A stretch of DNA of 64,000 bases, taken from Yersinia massiliensis CCUG 53443. GTDB lineage: Bacteria > Pseudomonadota > Gammaproteobacteria > Enterobacterales > Enterobacteriaceae. The stretch lies in assembly GCF_000312485.1 (NCBI RefSeq), contig NZ_HE997650.1:1-64000 (forward strand), given 5' to 3'. Position numbers and translations under genes: made by a program. This document shows positions 9,059 through 16,652 of the stretch, piece after piece. The notes under the pieces are model-generated. The model was not told the origin of the DNA and did no database searches. It saw only the letters and a program-made list of their open reading frames with translations. The first letter of the stretch is position 1. Each line of letters starts with the position of its first letter.

Positions 9059-10507
9059 ATGAAAACCTTAAACGTTGATGTTGCCGTTATCGGCGGTGGC
9101 ACTGCTGGGCTCGGCGCTTATCGCGCTGCCAAACTATCGACCCCAAGTGTGGTGATGATTGAAGGTGGCGAGTACGGCACGACCTGCGCACGCGTCGGTT
9201 GCATGCCATCCAAACTGTTGATTGCGGCGGCCGACGCCGTGCATCACATTGAAACCGCCTCCGGATTCGGTATTCATCCGCAAGGTAACACCCTGATTAA
9301 TGGCCGTGAAGTCATGGACCGTGTGAAGCGCGAACGTGACCGTTTTGTTGGCTTCGTATTGGAAGGCGTCGATAACATTCCGGCTGCTGATAAAATTCAG
9401 GGTTATGCTCGCTTTATTGATGACAATACCCTTCAAGTAGATGATCATACACGTATTGTTGCGCAGAGAATTGTCATCGCAACAGGTTCCAGACCCACTT
9501 GGCCTGCGGCTTGGAATGCGTTGGATGATCGATTGATTGTGAATGATGACGTTTTTGACTGGGACGATTTACCTGAATCGGTCGCCGTTTTCGGCCCTGG
9601 CGTCATCGGGCTGGAACTGGGTCAAGCACTGCATCGGTTGGGCGTTCAGGTGAAAGTATTCGGCGTCGGCGGTGGCGTCGGCCCGCTCACTGATAGTATT
9701 GTGCGCAATTACGCCGCAAAAACACTGGGTGAAGAATTCTACCTTGATCCGGATGTGACGGTCGAAGTCATGCAGCGTGAAGGGGATAAAGTCTTTATTC
9801 GTTATCTCGATAAAAACGATAAGCCACAAGAGATTATGGTGGATTATGTTTTGGCTGCCACGGGTCGCCGCCCGAATGTCGATAAGCTGGGGCTGGAAAA
9901 CACCTCATTGGTTCTTGATGAACGTGGTGTGCCGCCGGCTGACAAACTGACGATGCAAACCAGCGTGCCACATATTTTTATCGCCGGTGATGCCAGTAAC
10001 CAATTACCGCTTCTGCATGAAGCAAGTGACCAAGCTCGTATCGCTGGCGTGAATGCCGGTGGTTTCCCCGAAGTCGTACCAGGTTTACGCCGTAGTCCAA
10101 TTTCAGTGGTTTTCTCTGACCCGCAAATTGCTATGGTAGGCTCTACCTTCCGCGAATTGACGCAGAAATTCAGTGCATGCGGTTGTTTTGAAATCGGTGA
10201 GGTCTCTTTCGAAAATCAGGGCCGCTCACGGGTCATGCTGAAGAACAAAGGTATTTTGCGCGTTTATGGTGAGCAAGGGACCGGCCGTTTCTTAGGTGCT
10301 GAAATGATGGGGCCAAGTGCCGAGCACATAGCCCATCTGTTGGCTTGGGCACATCAACAGCAAATGACTATCGACCAAATGCTGGATATGCCTTTTTACC
10401 ATCCCGTGATTGAGGAAGGTTTGCGTACCGCACTACGAGATTTGCAATCCAAGTTGAGGCTGGGTGCCGATGAAGCCGAGCGTTGCCTGCGTTGTCCTGG
10501 CGAATAA
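9059..10507 (+). CDS. Dihydrolipoamide dehydrogenase-like flavoprotein disulfide reductase
   Basis: Class I pyridine nucleotide-disulfide oxidoreductase, 482 residues. Visible are the FAD motif IGGGTAGLGAYRAA, the redox-active pair Cys43/Cys48 (TTCARVGCMPSK), the second Rossmann motif FGPGVIGLELGQAL, the FAD-binding IFIAGDAS and the catalytic His448-Glu453 pair (HPVIEE). It is not the Lpd of the pyruvate dehydrogenase complex: no acyltransferase genes are near, and it ends in an unusual CLRC (Cys476, Cys479) tail. GAGGAG precedes the ATG. Lying behind the OxyR-facing peroxidase suggests a role in thiol redox or mercuric or quinone-type reduction. The true substrate is unknown. Confidence 0.85.
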   Translation: MKTLNVDVAVIGGGTAGLGAYRAAKLSTPSVVMIEGGEYGTTCARVGCMPSKLLIAAADAVHHIETASGFGIHPQGNTLINGREVMDRVKRERDRFVGFVLEGVDNIPAADKIQGYARFIDDNTLQVDDHTRIVAQRIVIATGSRPTWPAAWNALDDRLIVNDDVFDWDDLPESVAVFGPGVIGLELGQALHRLGVQVKVFGVGGGVGPLTDSIVRNYAAKTLGEEFYLDPDVTVEVMQREGDKVFIRYLDKNDKPQEIMVDYVLAATGRRPNVDKLGLENTSLVLDERGVPPADKLTMQTSVPHIFIAGDASNQLPLLHEASDQARIAGVNAGGFPEVVPGLRRSPISVVFSDPQIAMVGSTFRELTQKFSACGCFEIGEVSFENQGRSRVMLKNKGILRVYGEQGTGRFLGAEMMGPSAEHIAHLLAWAHQQQMTIDQMLDMPFYHPVIEEGLRTALRDLQSKLRLGADEAERCLRCPGE

Positions 10508-10536
10508 TATTTCTGGCTAACGATAACAGTTTTATC

Positions 10537-10564
10537 AAACCGGGTTTTTGTACCCGGTTTTTTT
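10537..10564 (+). terminator. Rho-independent terminator after the Lpd-like gene
   Basis: AAACCGGGT pairs with ACCCGGTTT across a 6-nt loop and runs into seven T residues. Confidence 0.9.
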
Positions 10565-10720
10565 ATGCCCTAATTTTGCGTACTGCTTCCATAAAGCTCA
10601 TCGTCTTACTTGGCAAACCAGCCGCTAATACTCACCATTTGCCCAGTTCTTCCTTCTAAGGAGGAATATCGAATAAGAGCATTGATTTGATATCAATAAC
10701 GATACTAAAATGGAGGTATC

Positions 10721-10978
10721 ATGAAAGACATGGACAGTCGGGTTGCGCAGATAAAAGCAAATCCCGCTGGCGTTAAATTTCGCGAACTTGTCAAAATATG
10801 TAATTTCTATTTTGGCTTTCCGAGACATTACTCCAGCAGCCATCATGTTTACGGTACCCCTTGGCAAGGTGACCCACGGATTAATATTCAAAAGGACAGC
10901 AGTGGAATGGCTAAATTTTACTAAGTAAAACAAGTAATTGCTGCCTTGGCTAAACTCGGGGAAATGGAACATGATTAA
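10721..10978 (+). pseudogene. hicA: HicA-family toxin interrupted by an in-frame stop codon
   Basis: The frame opens with ATG after TGGAGGTATC and encodes a HicA-type double-stranded-RNA-binding-like mRNA interferase. Blocks such as VKFRELVKICNFYFG, SSSHHVYGTPW (the SSHHxY motif with the presumed catalytic His) and DPRINIQKDSSGMAKFY are typical of the HicA form found next to long HicB antitoxins. Codon 68 is TAA (10922-10924). The same frame then continues VKQVIAALAKLGEMEHD, the expected C-terminal helix, and stops at 10976, overlapping the hicB start. A single C-to-T change of a CAA codon would explain it. The protein probably lacks its last helix. Readthrough or recoding is not excluded. 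Confidence 0.75.
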
Positions 10979-11297
10979 TATAGAACATTATACATACCGG
11001 ATTACTTGGTCGACTGAAGACGCTGAATTTGTGGGTTTGTGCGCCGAGTTCCCCAGCTTGTCATGGTTAGCTGGAGATCGCGTAGAGGCCCTATCAGGGA
11101 TTACAACTTTGGTCGCCGATATCTTGAAAGATATGCAAGAAAATGGCGTCACGCCACCAGAGCCATTAGCTGAAAAACGTTATAGCGGAAAACTGGTCCT
11201 CCGTTTGCCCCCAGAGCAACATCGGCGTTTGGCGATTAATGCATCTGAAGAAGGGGTGAGTCTAAATCGCTATCTTTGCGCACGGTTAGCCGTTTGA
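10971..11297 (+). CDS. hicB: HicB-family antitoxin
   Basis: Antitoxin of the HicAB pair, 108 residues. The N-terminal half is the degenerate RNase H-like HicB fold (ITWSTEDAEFVGLCAEFPSLSWLAG). The C-terminal part (LVLRLPPEQHRRLAINASEEGVSLNRYLCARL) is a ribbon-helix-helix/Arc-type DNA-binding domain that usually autorepresses the operon. The ATG at 10971 follows GGGGA and overlaps the original hicA stop, which shows translational coupling. A longer TTG-started frame is less likely. The antitoxin is intact although its toxin is truncated. Confidence 0.88.
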   Translation: MINIEHYTYRITWSTEDAEFVGLCAEFPSLSWLAGDRVEALSGITTLVADILKDMQENGVTPPEPLAEKRYSGKLVLRLPPEQHRRLAINASEEGVSLNRYLCARLAV

Positions 11298-11300
11298 ATA

Positions 11301-11337
11301 AAACCTGTCGGGCTGATATTTCTCCCTCGACAGGTTT
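11301..11337. terminator. Hairpin between hicB and hasB
   Basis: AAACCTGTCG pairs with CGACAGGTTT over a 17-nt loop; the two genes converge here. The T run is short, so it is a weak or bidirectional terminator. Confidence 0.5.
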
Positions 11338-11375
11338 GTATTGTTAATCTCACCGATCCCCCGAGACCAAGATCA

Positions 11376-12212
11376 TTAGTTTTTGTTTTTCAGATCAAAA
11401 CCAATGGGTAATGCTAATGTTATTTGCCCATGTGATAACAATTCGTTAGGGGGCTTGGGTAACGGTTGAGCACGCTTAATCAGTGCTAACGCTTCACGAT
11501 CTAAAATCGCTACCCCACTGCTTTTAACCAGTTGAGCTGAGAGGACATTTCCGTCTTTATTAACGATAAAACGGATAGTGGCGATACCTTGTTGCCGCTG
11601 TTTTTTGGCAATGGGTGGATAGCGCTTAAACCCTATCAGATGCCCCTGTAAGCGGCTTCTCCAATTCATTTTAATCTGCTGCATATGCAAAGAATCGCTA
11701 TTCATCGCGGCGGCAGTTTCCTGATTTTGGCCTGATAACGAGCTACTGCTCGTTGCGGCGGGTAACGATGGCTTACTCGGGTGAACCAAGGTTTCTTCGG
11801 TCACGGGCTTACGTGGCTTCGTCACTTCTTGCTGTGGTCGTTTTATTTTGATCTGCTGCTTTTTAACGATCTCCCGCTCTTTTTCAACATTCAAGATGGC
11901 ATTAGGGCTTTCAGGAGCCGCCAGTAACTCACTGGCTTGTTCTGGTGGTTCCTCAGTGGGATCAACGGCGGCCTCGCTAGCATTTTGGGTTATTCCCACA
12001 ACTGGATGTGGCTCTACATTGGGGGTAAATGCAGGTTCAGCCGCCAAACGGACCATCACGGCCATAGGATACGAGTTTAGGACTGTGGTGGGGATGGCGA
12101 CCAAACTCAGCCACCAAAGCAGATAGGCATGAACACAACTCGCCAATATGGCACTGCTCAACCAAAGAGTCATGCGGTTGTTATTCTGTCTTATTTTCAT
12201 GTGGTTAATCAT
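11376..12212 (-). CDS. hasB: HasB, TonB-like energiser of the hemophore receptor
   Basis: TonB paralogue dedicated to HasR. The 278-residue protein has an N-terminal membrane anchor (TLWLSSAILASCVHAYLLWWLSLVAI, about 14-40), a periplasmic spacer rich in Pro, Glu and Lys with a KKQQIKIKRPQQ region, and a C-terminal TonB domain (residues about 190-275) with YPPIAKKQRQQGIATIRFIVNKDG and LDREALALIKRAQPLPKPP. It is the last gene of the has cluster. The start is uncertain: ATGs at 12212 and 12200 both have weak ribosome sites. Confidence 0.9.
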   Translation of the reverse strand: MINHMKIRQNNNRMTLWLSSAILASCVHAYLLWWLSLVAIPTTVLNSYPMAVMVRLAAEPAFTPNVEPHPVVGITQNASEAAVDPTEEPPEQASELLAAPESPNAILNVEKEREIVKKQQIKIKRPQQEVTKPRKPVTEETLVHPSKPSLPAATSSSSLSGQNQETAAAMNSDSLHMQQIKMNWRSRLQGHLIGFKRYPPIAKKQRQQGIATIRFIVNKDGNVLSAQLVKSSGVAILDREALALIKRAQPLPKPPNELLSHGQITLALPIGFDLKNKN

Positions 12213-12262
12213 TATATTTCTTTATTTTTAACGAGTTATCGGAATGTAACTCACATCAGAGG

Positions 12263-13579
12263 CTATTCTTCGGCAAACGCAACATGCAGACGATCGGTTA
12301 GCGGCTTAAATAAATAGTTAAGCAATGACCTCTCTCCTGTGCGGATGAAAACATCAACTGACATACCGGGCCGGATTTTCAGCGCAGTTTGGTTGGTATC
12401 GATGAGGATAGTAAGCGGGTAGTAAGGCTCTAGCGTTTGTGCATGTTGCATTCGATCAGCCCCAATGTGCGAGACAGCGCCATAAAGCCGTGGGGTGGTA
12501 CTTTGATTAAACGCTGAGAAATTAAGGTCAACCGGCAATCCAATCACGGCTTTATCAATGAGTGCTACTGGGAGCTGGGCTTCAACCAACAAAGGTTGCC
12601 CGCTGGGAACCAATTCCATCAATGTTTGCCCAGTGCTCACGACACCACCGATAGTATGTTGCGCAAGCGCGATAACTGAACCGCTGACAGGTGCGATGAT
12701 TCGGGTATTATCCAATTCATATTCCGCAATACTCAAACGCTGCGCCAACTCTTGTTTATTTTGCTGTGCTTTGGCGAGTTGCTCGCGATTCTCGCTTTGA
12801 TACTGTTCGTGACGCTGTGAAATATGCTGCTCCGTTTCATCGATAAGCTTATACAACTCCCCGATATCACTCTCGTTTTGCGCGACATTGGTGCGCAAAG
12901 AAATGGCCTGACGCTCCATTTCTAATAATTGGTTCTTGGCAACATGACCCTGTTTTGCCAACGACTGCACGCCATGTAACTGTTGTTGGAATAATTCAAG
13001 TTGATGCTGGTTATTATCACGTAGGATTTGTAGGCCAATTAGTCGGCTCTGATGGCGGGCTATTTGCGCAGATAACCGCGCAATTTCGCTCAATTGGGCT
13101 TGGCGGCGGTGCTGAAAAAGCTGTTGCTGTAAGACGATAATGCCTTCAACCAATGAGTGCGCCGAATCCTGAAACAATTCCTCAGCAAAATGGAGCTCCG
13201 GTAAATCATGTTGCTCGGCGACTAAACGAGCTTCTTGAGCCAATGCATTGAGGTACTGTTGCTGTAGATTATCCCGATGGCTTCGTATCACCGTATCATC
13301 TAGGGTGATGAGTAATTGCCCCTCGACGATCTCGTCCCCTTCGGCAACATGTATTTGCTGAATACGCCCACCTTGCATGGGCTGAATCACTTTACGGTTT
13401 TCAGCAACGACAATTTGCCCCGCGACAGCAATCCCTTTATCTAATGGCGCTAACCCAGCCCAAAACAAAAAACTGCAGAAACCGCCCAAAACCAATAAGC
13501 CCCCTAGATTCAGATAGCGCTCGCTATTGGTTTGTAGCGGTGGCGGGCTTTGTTGGTGGTGACTCTTTTCAGATGACAT
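12263..13579 (-). CDS. hasE: HasE, membrane-fusion protein of the HasA type I exporter
   Basis: HlyD/PrtE-family periplasmic adaptor linking the HasD ABC transporter to a TolC-type outer-membrane channel. The 438-residue protein has one N-terminal transmembrane segment (GGLLVLGGFCSFLFWAGLAPLD), a lipoyl half (VVAENRKVIQPMQGGRIQQIHVAEGDEI), a long glutamine-rich coiled coil (about 85-270) and a beta-barrel region with DNTRIIAPVSGSVI and MSVDVFIRTGERSLLNYLFKPL at the end. GGAGGGGAG eight bases before the ATG at 13579 fixes the start, although the open frame continues upstream into the end of hasD. Confidence 0.93.
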   Translation of the reverse strand: MSSEKSHHQQSPPPLQTNSERYLNLGGLLVLGGFCSFLFWAGLAPLDKGIAVAGQIVVAENRKVIQPMQGGRIQQIHVAEGDEIVEGQLLITLDDTVIRSHRDNLQQQYLNALAQEARLVAEQHDLPELHFAEELFQDSAHSLVEGIIVLQQQLFQHRRQAQLSEIARLSAQIARHQSRLIGLQILRDNNQHQLELFQQQLHGVQSLAKQGHVAKNQLLEMERQAISLRTNVAQNESDIGELYKLIDETEQHISQRHEQYQSENREQLAKAQQNKQELAQRLSIAEYELDNTRIIAPVSGSVIALAQHTIGGVVSTGQTLMELVPSGQPLLVEAQLPVALIDKAVIGLPVDLNFSAFNQSTTPRLYGAVSHIGADRMQHAQTLEPYYPLTILIDTNQTALKIRPGMSVDVFIRTGERSLLNYLFKPLTDRLHVAFAEE

Positions 13580-13614
13580 CTGTTTTCTCCCCTCCGTGGA
13601 ATCTCTATGTAACA

Positions 13615-15435
13615 TCATGGCTTTTCTGAAGCTGTGCGCGCTGATGCCACGCCATATGACGCAGTGTTACTCCAATTATTTTTATTATTGAATGCTTTTA
13701 CATTCGGTTTGGTCGTAGGCGTGTCCTCCCCTTTACCGCCGTGCAAAACCGACTGAGTGCGACCAAATAATTCCATCTGGCCATTATTGAGTAACAACAG
13801 ATAATCGCTGCCGGATAAAAGCGCGGGCTTATGGGTAATCATCACGATGGTGCAACCCTGTTGTTTCAGTTGAACAATGCTATCAAGTAAGGCTTTTTCG
13901 CCCTCCTTATCCAAGCTGGCATTGGGTTCATCTAACACAATCAGCCGTGGTATGCCGTACATAGCTCGCGCCAAAGCGATGCGCTGGCGCTGACCGCCAG
14001 ACAGCCCCTCACCCTCATCCCCGAGCAAGGTGTCATAGCCTTGTGGTAGGTGGAGGATTAACTCATGTACATCGGCGAGCTGCGCAGCCGCGATCACTTT
14101 TGCGGTATCAATCTGACCAAAACGTGCAATATTTTCAGCAATGGAGCCACAAAATAACTGGATATCTTGCGGCAGGTAGCCAATAAATTCCCCCAATCGA
14201 GTTTTATCCCATTGAGACAAATTGGCACTGTCTAAGCGGACGGAGCCACTAAAGGCCGGTTTACAGGCCACCAACAATTTTGCCAACGTACTCTTCCCGC
14301 TACCCGATGGTCCTAATACGCCAAGAACATCACCAGGTTGCAACTCAAAACTGATGGCCTGCAACACAGGGTGATGTGTGCCTGGTTTGCAGACAGTCAG
14401 TTGTGTCACGCTTAGCTTCCCTGTTGGAGGAGATAGCTGTATACCGGCGTGAACAGGTGGATGTTGGGCGAGCAAGTTGGCCAGACGCAGATAAGATAAT
14501 CGCGCATGATTCCACTGTTTCCAGACAGCGATAACTTGATCAATGGGGCTTAATACGCGCCCAATTAAAATGGATCCTGCGATCATCACGCCCGCCGTAA
14601 TGGCACCATCAATAACCAGCAATGCACCTAATCCCAGCATCATTGATTGCAACGCCTGTCGGCTGGCCTTCGATATGGCGGTCACTTGACTACTCTTATC
14701 ACTGGCAAGATTTTGTTGATAAAGAAAATGGGAATGTGATGCGAGCCAACGCTGACGTAAGGCCGTTAACATGCCCATAGCCTCAATGGCATCAGCATTA
14801 CGTAAATTCGCATTTGCCTGTTGAGTGGCTTGGGAAGTGATGACTGACGCGGCTTTAAGGGTTTTTTTGCCGATGGAATGATTGAGCCAAGCGAGAAAAA
14901 TCAATATTCCCGCACCTGCAGTAGCTAACACACCAAGCCAAGGGTGAAGTAAGAAAATCACCATTAAATACAGCGGAAACCAAGGCGCATCAAAAAAAGC
15001 AAACAGTGCGTGGCCGGTCGCGAATTGACGCAAAGTGGTGAGGTCATTTAATGCTTGTGCAGCGGGTGCTTTATCGCCCACGAGTTGAGAAGCAAAAGCC
15101 GCGTTAAACACCTGTTGATTTAGCTGCATATCAATTCGCGTTCCGAGCCGGATCACAACAGCACTGCGAACCCATTCTAATAAGCCAATAAAAGCAAATA
15201 CGCCAAGCACAAGGATGGTCAGCATTAATAACGTCATAGTATTGGTTGAGGCAAGAACGCGGTCATAAACTTGCAGCATATAAATTGCTGGCGCTAACAT
15301 CAGTAAATTAATGACGGCGGTAAATAATCCGATCCCCCAAAGGTTTTTTTTATGATCGGTTAATATCGAGAAAATAGTTGGGGAGGCCGAAGAATGATTG
15401 GGCGTTTTGCTGAAGTCCATGGCATCCATTTCCAT
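13615..15435 (-). CDS. hasD: HasD, ABC transporter of the HasA type I exporter
   Basis: Inner-membrane ATPase/permease of the PrtD/HasD type that recognises the C-terminal signal of HasA. The 606-residue protein has a transmembrane domain in residues about 25-300 (LFTAVINLLMLAPAIYMLQVYDRVL is the family-typical first helix). A nucleotide-binding domain follows, with Walker A GPSGSGKSTLAKLL, signature LSGGQRQRIALARAM and Walker B LIVLDEPNASLD. In-frame ATGs at 15435, 15429 and 15420 leave the exact start open. It is separated from hasA by 452 bp containing a hairpin and followed closely by hasE. Confidence 0.93.
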   Translation of the reverse strand: MEMDAMDFSKTPNHSSASPTIFSILTDHKKNLWGIGLFTAVINLLMLAPAIYMLQVYDRVLASTNTMTLLMLTILVLGVFAFIGLLEWVRSAVVIRLGTRIDMQLNQQVFNAAFASQLVGDKAPAAQALNDLTTLRQFATGHALFAFFDAPWFPLYLMVIFLLHPWLGVLATAGAGILIFLAWLNHSIGKKTLKAASVITSQATQQANANLRNADAIEAMGMLTALRQRWLASHSHFLYQQNLASDKSSQVTAISKASRQALQSMMLGLGALLVIDGAITAGVMIAGSILIGRVLSPIDQVIAVWKQWNHARLSYLRLANLLAQHPPVHAGIQLSPPTGKLSVTQLTVCKPGTHHPVLQAISFELQPGDVLGVLGPSGSGKSTLAKLLVACKPAFSGSVRLDSANLSQWDKTRLGEFIGYLPQDIQLFCGSIAENIARFGQIDTAKVIAAAQLADVHELILHLPQGYDTLLGDEGEGLSGGQRQRIALARAMYGIPRLIVLDEPNASLDKEGEKALLDSIVQLKQQGCTIVMITHKPALLSGSDYLLLLNNGQMELFGRTQSVLHGGKGEDTPTTKPNVKAFNNKNNWSNTASYGVASARTASEKP

Positions 15436-15887
15436 ACTAAAAGTAATATAACTGTCAGATTTAAAATCGTGCTATTGGCTCGTCAAATTAACGATAAATT
15501 AAAACGCCACCAATATCGATAAATCAGAATTATCAAGATGGTGATGATAGTGTATTGCCTTCACTAATATACTATTCTTCACCCATCTTTAACTGTTTGA
15601 CGATGAACTGCAATATCGTTTCATTCAACAGTGAATTTAACTTCGCTTTTATCATCACAATAATACCCATTTTAAATAAAAAACATAACATTAGCCATTG
15701 AACTATTATTGGTTGGTGAGATTGTTATTTTAGAATTCAGTTAAATTGATTCATATTAATTTTAATGACATGAGGTAAACCACCACCGTCGCCAATAAAC
15801 CAGTTCACCAGAATACGGTGGTGGAGTACTGTAATTTAATTCATCAGATAACAATTTCCTGACCGTCTATCTCGGGCTGAAATAGAT
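15436..15887 (-). promoter_or_regulatory. hasA-hasD gap with strong hairpin
   Basis: No gene is seen in this AT-rich gap. At 15780-15824 CCACCACCGT pairs with ACGGTGGTGG as a perfect 10-bp stem with a 25-nt loop, about 60 bp after the hasA stop. On the minus strand TTTA follows, so it may terminate most hasA transcripts or protect their 3' end, leaving less readthrough into hasDEB. The role is inferred. Confidence 0.65.
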
Positions 15888-16484
15888 TTATGCAGCAATC
15901 AACAGTGCATCACTATCATCTGCAATTCCGACAGTGGCAATTTCTGGGGCATCACTCATCACATCGAATTGGCTAGCAATATCTATATCTTTGAGTTTTG
16001 CATCTACATCAATGCCCTTAGCTTTAAGGATTTCCAGCATCGGTTCGGCGTTGCCTCGCATTAAGCCATATACCGATTTATGCATTTCTCCTTGCTGATT
16101 TTCCTCCTTCGATTTGTTATCGTCGTATTCGCCAGAAATATCTAACCCACTCAATTTTAGCTGTACTTCACTCAGGTATTTACCATTAGGATTAGAGGTA
16201 AGTCCCTCCCCCAGTTCTAAACTGTCCATTTTGCCGTAGAACGTATGTTGCGGCATAAAGGAATAGGTTACATCCCCTTCAACAATCATGGCTGTATCTG
16301 CCACATGCGAACTTGGTAAAGAGTATTTGGTACCTGAAAAGCCGGTCCCTCCTTCAAACTCACCGTATTTGCGGCTACCTCTGGCTGCCTCCGTGATATC
16401 ACCATGTTTTTCTGCCCACTCGTGCGTATAAGTCGAGATGGAATAATCAGCGAATTCACTATCGTATTTAATGGTTATGGTCAT
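15888..16484 (-). CDS. hasA: HasA secreted hemophore
   Basis: Extracellular haem-binding protein that takes haem from host haemoproteins and hands it to HasR. The 198-residue protein has no N-terminal signal but a C-terminal type I secretion signal (SDALLIAA). The proximal ligand Tyr74 (GDVTYSF, Tyr75 of Serratia) and its partner His80 (PQHTFYG, His83) are present. The distal loop ligand His32 of Serratia HasA is Glu32 here (GDITEAARG). Y. pestis HasA, as I recall it, has Gln at this place and binds haem through Tyr only, so this HasA probably does likewise. AAGGAAAT precedes the ATG. Confidence 0.95.
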   Translation of the reverse strand: MTITIKYDSEFADYSISTYTHEWAEKHGDITEAARGSRKYGEFEGGTGFSGTKYSLPSSHVADTAMIVEGDVTYSFMPQHTFYGKMDSLELGEGLTSNPNGKYLSEVQLKLSGLDISGEYDDNKSKEENQQGEMHKSVYGLMRGNAEPMLEILKAKGIDVDAKLKDIDIASQFDVMSDAPEIATVGIADDSDALLIAA

Positions 16485-16652
16485 AATAATTTCCTTATAT
16501 TAATTAATAACGAATGAGTGACTTATCATTGAGCCACCCTGACTCACAGGCGAATTTATTACTCACCTGAATACTAAAATCATTATATTTAAATAAGTTA
16601 TCTGTTTTATAAATTATTGGATGCTGTGTGTTATCTATTTAAAATATGTATG

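Noticed and set aside
9059-10507. Annotating the flavoprotein as Lpd of the pyruvate dehydrogenase complex
   Set aside because: The sequence differs from Lpd (CARVGC site, C-terminal CLRC tail) and no E1/E2 genes are near.
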